DNA of 5,900 nt. Source: Candidatus Bipolaricaulota bacterium (lineage in GTDB: Bacteria; Bipolaricaulota; Bipolaricaulia; RBG-16-55-9). The translations under genes and the position numbers were made by a program. Where the stretch lies: positions 1 through 5,900 of the forward strand of contig JALUUA010000320.1 of NCBI GenBank assembly GCA_027021605.1. Reading direction: 5' to 3'. The notes below the pieces were generated by a model, which did not search any database, was not told where the DNA came from, and saw nothing but the letters and a program-made list of their open reading frames with translations. Each line of letters starts with the position of its first letter. Position 1 is the stretch's first letter. Positions 3,469 through 5,900 of this stretch are shown piece by piece.

Positions 3469-5529
3469 TCAGCCCCCCAGTCCCAGCGCGCCTTGCACGG
3501 CGCGCGCGATCCCGTTCACGATCGCGCCCACAACCACAGCGTAGGGCAGCACGAAGGCCACGATCGCCAAGGCCGTCCGCCAGCCGCGCTCCTTGACGAT
3601 GACGAGCGTCTGGGCAATACAGGGCACAAAGAGCGTGATCACCACCAAGCTCACGAGCACCTGGACGGTGTCGAGCTGACCGGCCTGCTGCAGGTGGTAG
3701 AGCCCCGCGGCCCCGTAGTCCCGGCGGAAGAAGCCCAGGATGAATGCCGCGGCCGCCTCCGGCGGCAACCCCAGCAGCTCCTGGACCACGGGCCGCACCC
3801 ACCGCTCAAACGCGCTCAAGATGCCCAGCTTGTCGAGCACAAAGAGCGCGAGCGCCCCGAGGACGAACAGGGGCACGACCTCGGTGACGTACCAGACGAG
3901 CCGCAGGCGCGTCTTCTCGAGAACGTTGCGGAGGCGGGGACGCCTCAAGGGCGGAAGCTCCGCGATGAACGCGGGGGCGTCGCCCGGAAGCAGCTTGGCC
4001 GCCAGACGTCCCACGATCAAGAGCTGCATCCCCACGATCCCCAGCACCCCGACGAGCACCCCGGGCGACGCCGCGGCCGACATCGCTAAGATGACGGCCA
4101 GCTGCGCCGAGCAGGGCACCCCCAACGCCAGCAGCAACGTGGCGATGACGCGCTCCTTGCGCGTCTCCAGCACGCGGGTGGTGACCGTGGCCATCGTGTC
4201 GCAGCTCAATCCCAGGATCATGGGCAGGACGGCCTGGCCGCTCAAGCCCATCTTTCGGAACAGGCGATGGGCCATCACCGTAAGCCGCGGGAAGTACCCG
4301 ACGTCCTCCAGAAGCCCGAACGCGAGGAAGAACGCGGTGATGATGGGCAGGATCAGCGCCAAAGAGTACGTCAAGGCAAGGGTGATGAGCCCGAACTCGC
4401 CTACGAACAGATCCCGAAGCCAGGCCCATGGCACCGTCCGTTCCACCAGGGCCGTCAGGGCCGGGTTGATGTACTCCCCGAAGAGCGCTTCCTCGAAGAA
4501 GCCCACCAGCACCTGAGCCCCAAGCACACCTACGAACTGGTAAACGCCGTAGAGCACGCCCAACAAGACCAGAACCCCCCAGAAGGGGTGGATCGTCCAG
4601 CGGGCGAGCCGCTCTGCCCAGCCCTCCTTTTGCTTCGGCTCCCGCTTTTCGGGCGTTGGGGCCGGGGGGAGGAGCCGCGGGAGGACCCGCTCGACCGCCC
4701 GGCGGCGGGCGAGCGCGATCGCGTACGCGGGCCTTGGGGCCTCCCCTCGGGCCTCTTGGAGGACCCGTCGAACCCCGGCCCGCTCCCCTGGGTCGGGGAC
4801 GAGCCGGCTCAGGAGGGCCTCGGCGTCCTCGGGCTCGAGGGCCAACAGGAGGAGGGCCAAGCCCCGCGGCTTAACTCGATCCGTTGCGGCCCGCTCGACG
4901 GCCTCGAGGGCGCCCGCGAGCTTCTGGAGGGGGTGCTCGAGGGGGCCATAGTTCACTTTTATGCGGGGGACGGCCGCGCTCGCGATGTGGGCTTTCAAGG
5001 CAGAAAGGCCCTCGCCCGTGAGGGCGACCGTCTCCACGACGGGGATGTTCAGCTCCTCTGCCAGCCTGGACGCGAACGAAGGAAGCCCGCGCGCCCGGCG
5101 CTCGTCGGCGAAGTTCAGCGCGACGACCACGGGGAGCCCCAGCTCGGCGAGCGGGATCAATGTTTGCAGGGTGAGTTCCGGGTTCTTGGCGTCGGCCACG
5201 GCCACGACGGCCCCCACGTCCTCAAAGAGGAGCACGTCGCGGGCCACCCGTTCGTCCCCGCGGGGCGAGGCAAAATCGAGCACGCCGGGGGTGTCCACCA
5301 CGGCCCAACGCCCGCCCGCCAGCTCCGCGCGGCCCTGAAACACCTCGACGGTGGTGCCGGGGTAGTTCGAGACCGTGGCGTAGGCGCCCGTAAGCCGAGC
5401 AAAGAGCGCGCTCTTGCCCACGTTGGGGCGGCCGACCAGCGCCAGGAGCCTCTGGGCTTGGACCTGCTTGCCCTCGCCCCTTTCGCTCTCGGCCTCCAGC
5501 GTCGAGGCGCACGCGTGACAGCGGGCCAT
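3469..5529 (-). CDS. feoB: Ferrous iron transport protein B (GTPase-permease)
   Basis: FeoB imports Fe(II) across the inner membrane under control of its cytoplasmic G domain. The G domain shows G1 GRPNVGKS (33-40), G2 YPGTT (56-60), G3 DTPG (79-82), G4 NFAD (139-142) and a G5 region near TGEG (171-174). A helical spacer (about 195-290) and a basic linker lead to the membrane part from about 315 on. This has two Gate-type repeats with conserved cysteines: C443 (GLSCDTMATVTTR), C473 (VPCSAQ) and C637 (VPCIAQ). At 686 residues it is somewhat shorter than the E. coli protein (773). The N-terminus adds a CxxC pair (C4, C7) before the G domain. CDTMA replaces the common CNVPA at the first Gate. 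It starts 6 bases after the Rrf2 gene, with AAGGAGG (5547-5541) 11 bases upstream, inside that gene. The zinc-ribbon/FeoA gene follows after 3 bases. Very secure. Confidence 0.97.
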   Translation of the reverse strand: MARCHACASTLEAESERGEGKQVQAQRLLALVGRPNVGKSALFARLTGAYATVSNYPGTTVEVFQGRAELAGGRWAVVDTPGVLDFASPRGDERVARDVLLFEDVGAVVAVADAKNPELTLQTLIPLAELGLPVVVALNFADERRARGLPSFASRLAEELNIPVVETVALTGEGLSALKAHIASAAVPRIKVNYGPLEHPLQKLAGALEAVERAATDRVKPRGLALLLLALEPEDAEALLSRLVPDPGERAGVRRVLQEARGEAPRPAYAIALARRRAVERVLPRLLPPAPTPEKREPKQKEGWAERLARWTIHPFWGVLVLLGVLYGVYQFVGVLGAQVLVGFFEEALFGEYINPALTALVERTVPWAWLRDLFVGEFGLITLALTYSLALILPIITAFFLAFGLLEDVGYFPRLTVMAHRLFRKMGLSGQAVLPMILGLSCDTMATVTTRVLETRKERVIATLLLALGVPCSAQLAVILAMSAAASPGVLVGVLGIVGMQLLIVGRLAAKLLPGDAPAFIAELPPLRRPRLRNVLEKTRLRLVWYVTEVVPLFVLGALALFVLDKLGILSAFERWVRPVVQELLGLPPEAAAAFILGFFRRDYGAAGLYHLQQAGQLDTVQVLVSLVVITLFVPCIAQTLVIVKERGWRTALAIVAFVLPYAVVVGAIVNGIARAVQGALGLGG

Positions 5530-5535
5530 GGTCCC

Positions 5536-5900
5536 TTATGCCTCCTTCCCGCTCCGGGTTGCCGCTTGGGAGTCCCAACCCAGGCGAAAACCCTGAGCCC
5601 GCACCTCGCGGAGCAGCTCGGCCAACGTGATCGTCTCGAGGAGTCGGCGGAGGCGGCGGTCGACCACCGCCCAGGCCGCGCGGGCCGGACAGCGCTCCTC
5701 CTCGACCTCCGCGGCGCAGGGGCCCTCCGCGTCGAGGGCCGGAGCGCCGTCGACGACGTTGCCCCCGGCGGACGGGCGCCGCAGGCAGCGGACCGGGGCC
5801 AGGTCCTCGAACGCCTCCAGCACCCGTAAGAGGGAGATCGTCTCGGGGGCTTGGGCGAGCGCGTAGCCGCCGCGGCGGCCCCGTTGAGCCTCTACTATTC
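5536..5900 (-). CDS. Rrf2-family transcriptional regulator, C-terminal part (runs off the window)
   Basis: The 120 visible residues carry the hallmark wing IVEAQRGRRGGYALAQAPE, followed by the dimer helix (ETISLLRVLEAFEDLAPVRCL) and the closing helices (CPARAAWAVVDRRLRRLLETITLAELL). The N-terminal recognition helices lie beyond 5900. Rrf2 proteins such as IscR, NsrR and RirA bind DNA as dimers and often sense iron, nitric oxide or redox state through an Fe-S cluster held by three cysteines. Three cysteines are present here (VRCL, GPC, ERCPAR). The first two are separated by a longer insert than in IscR, where the cysteines are about 6 residues apart, and the last two have 8 residues between them. 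Cluster binding is therefore likely but not certain. The gene ends 6 bases before feoB and contains feoB's ribosome-binding site. It therefore probably heads the operon and senses iron for it; that role is inference. Confidence 0.93.
   Translation of the reverse strand, partial: IVEAQRGRRGGYALAQAPETISLLRVLEAFEDLAPVRCLRRPSAGGNVVDGAPALDAEGPCAAEVEEERCPARAAWAVVDRRLRRLLETITLAELLREVRAQGFRLGWDSQAATRSGKEA

Noticed and set aside
2665..4089. Plus-strand open frame of 474 codons
   Set aside because: It is antisense to feoB, feoA and the 77-aa gene. The product is dominated by Arg, Gln, His and Pro, typical of a shadow frame.
4267..5829. Long open frame on the plus strand (520 codons)
   Set aside because: It lies antisense to feoB and the Rrf2 gene, whose proteins are clear family members. 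Long antisense frames are expected in GC-rich coding DNA, and its translation shows no recognisable domain.

Overview
The window reads as chromosomal DNA from a GC-rich bacterium. Every protein gene I can support lies on the minus strand, so transcription runs from high to low coordinates. Third codon positions are overwhelmingly G or C, and the proteins are rich in Leu, Arg, Glu and Ala. I cannot name the lineage from sequence alone. The Feo proteins are of a non-enterobacterial type with extra cysteine motifs.

Right-hand block (5900 down to about 2756): a ferrous-iron uptake operon. It starts with the end of an Rrf2-family (IscR/NsrR-like) regulator that runs off the window. Six bases later comes feoB, the GTPase and membrane permease. 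Three bases after that is a zinc-ribbon/FeoA protein. A two-helix 77-residue membrane protein follows, its ATG overlapping the FeoA stop as ATGA. The spacing implies one transcript: a sensor, the transporter, its small SH3-like partner and a probable new accessory protein.

Middle block (2755 down to 1106): a 74-residue basic protein and a membrane-anchored extracytoplasmic protein, both unrecognised, then a short tyrosine recombinase with a full catalytic set but no N-terminal DNA-binding domain. The recombinase has its own TATAAT box overlapping the upstream stop codon. A strong dyad lies immediately after its own stop codon.

Left-hand block (1105 down to 1): 791-1137 has no convincing protein gene. 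It holds a complete small-RNA unit: a promoter (TTGTCG, 16 bases, TATAAT), about 185 nt that fold into a rod closed by an 11-bp helix at the predicted 5' end, and an intrinsic terminator. Size, rod shape, large one-sided bubble and closing-helix sequence all resemble 6S RNA, the RNA-polymerase-binding regulator. Three bases after the terminator T-run starts an unlisted 34-residue single-helix membrane protein, followed by a 196-residue two-helix membrane protein of unknown function.

The Feo operon is the firmest annotation. The 6S-like RNA, the 34-residue protein, the short recombinase with its adjacent dyad, and the Feo accessory protein are the parts most worth a second look.
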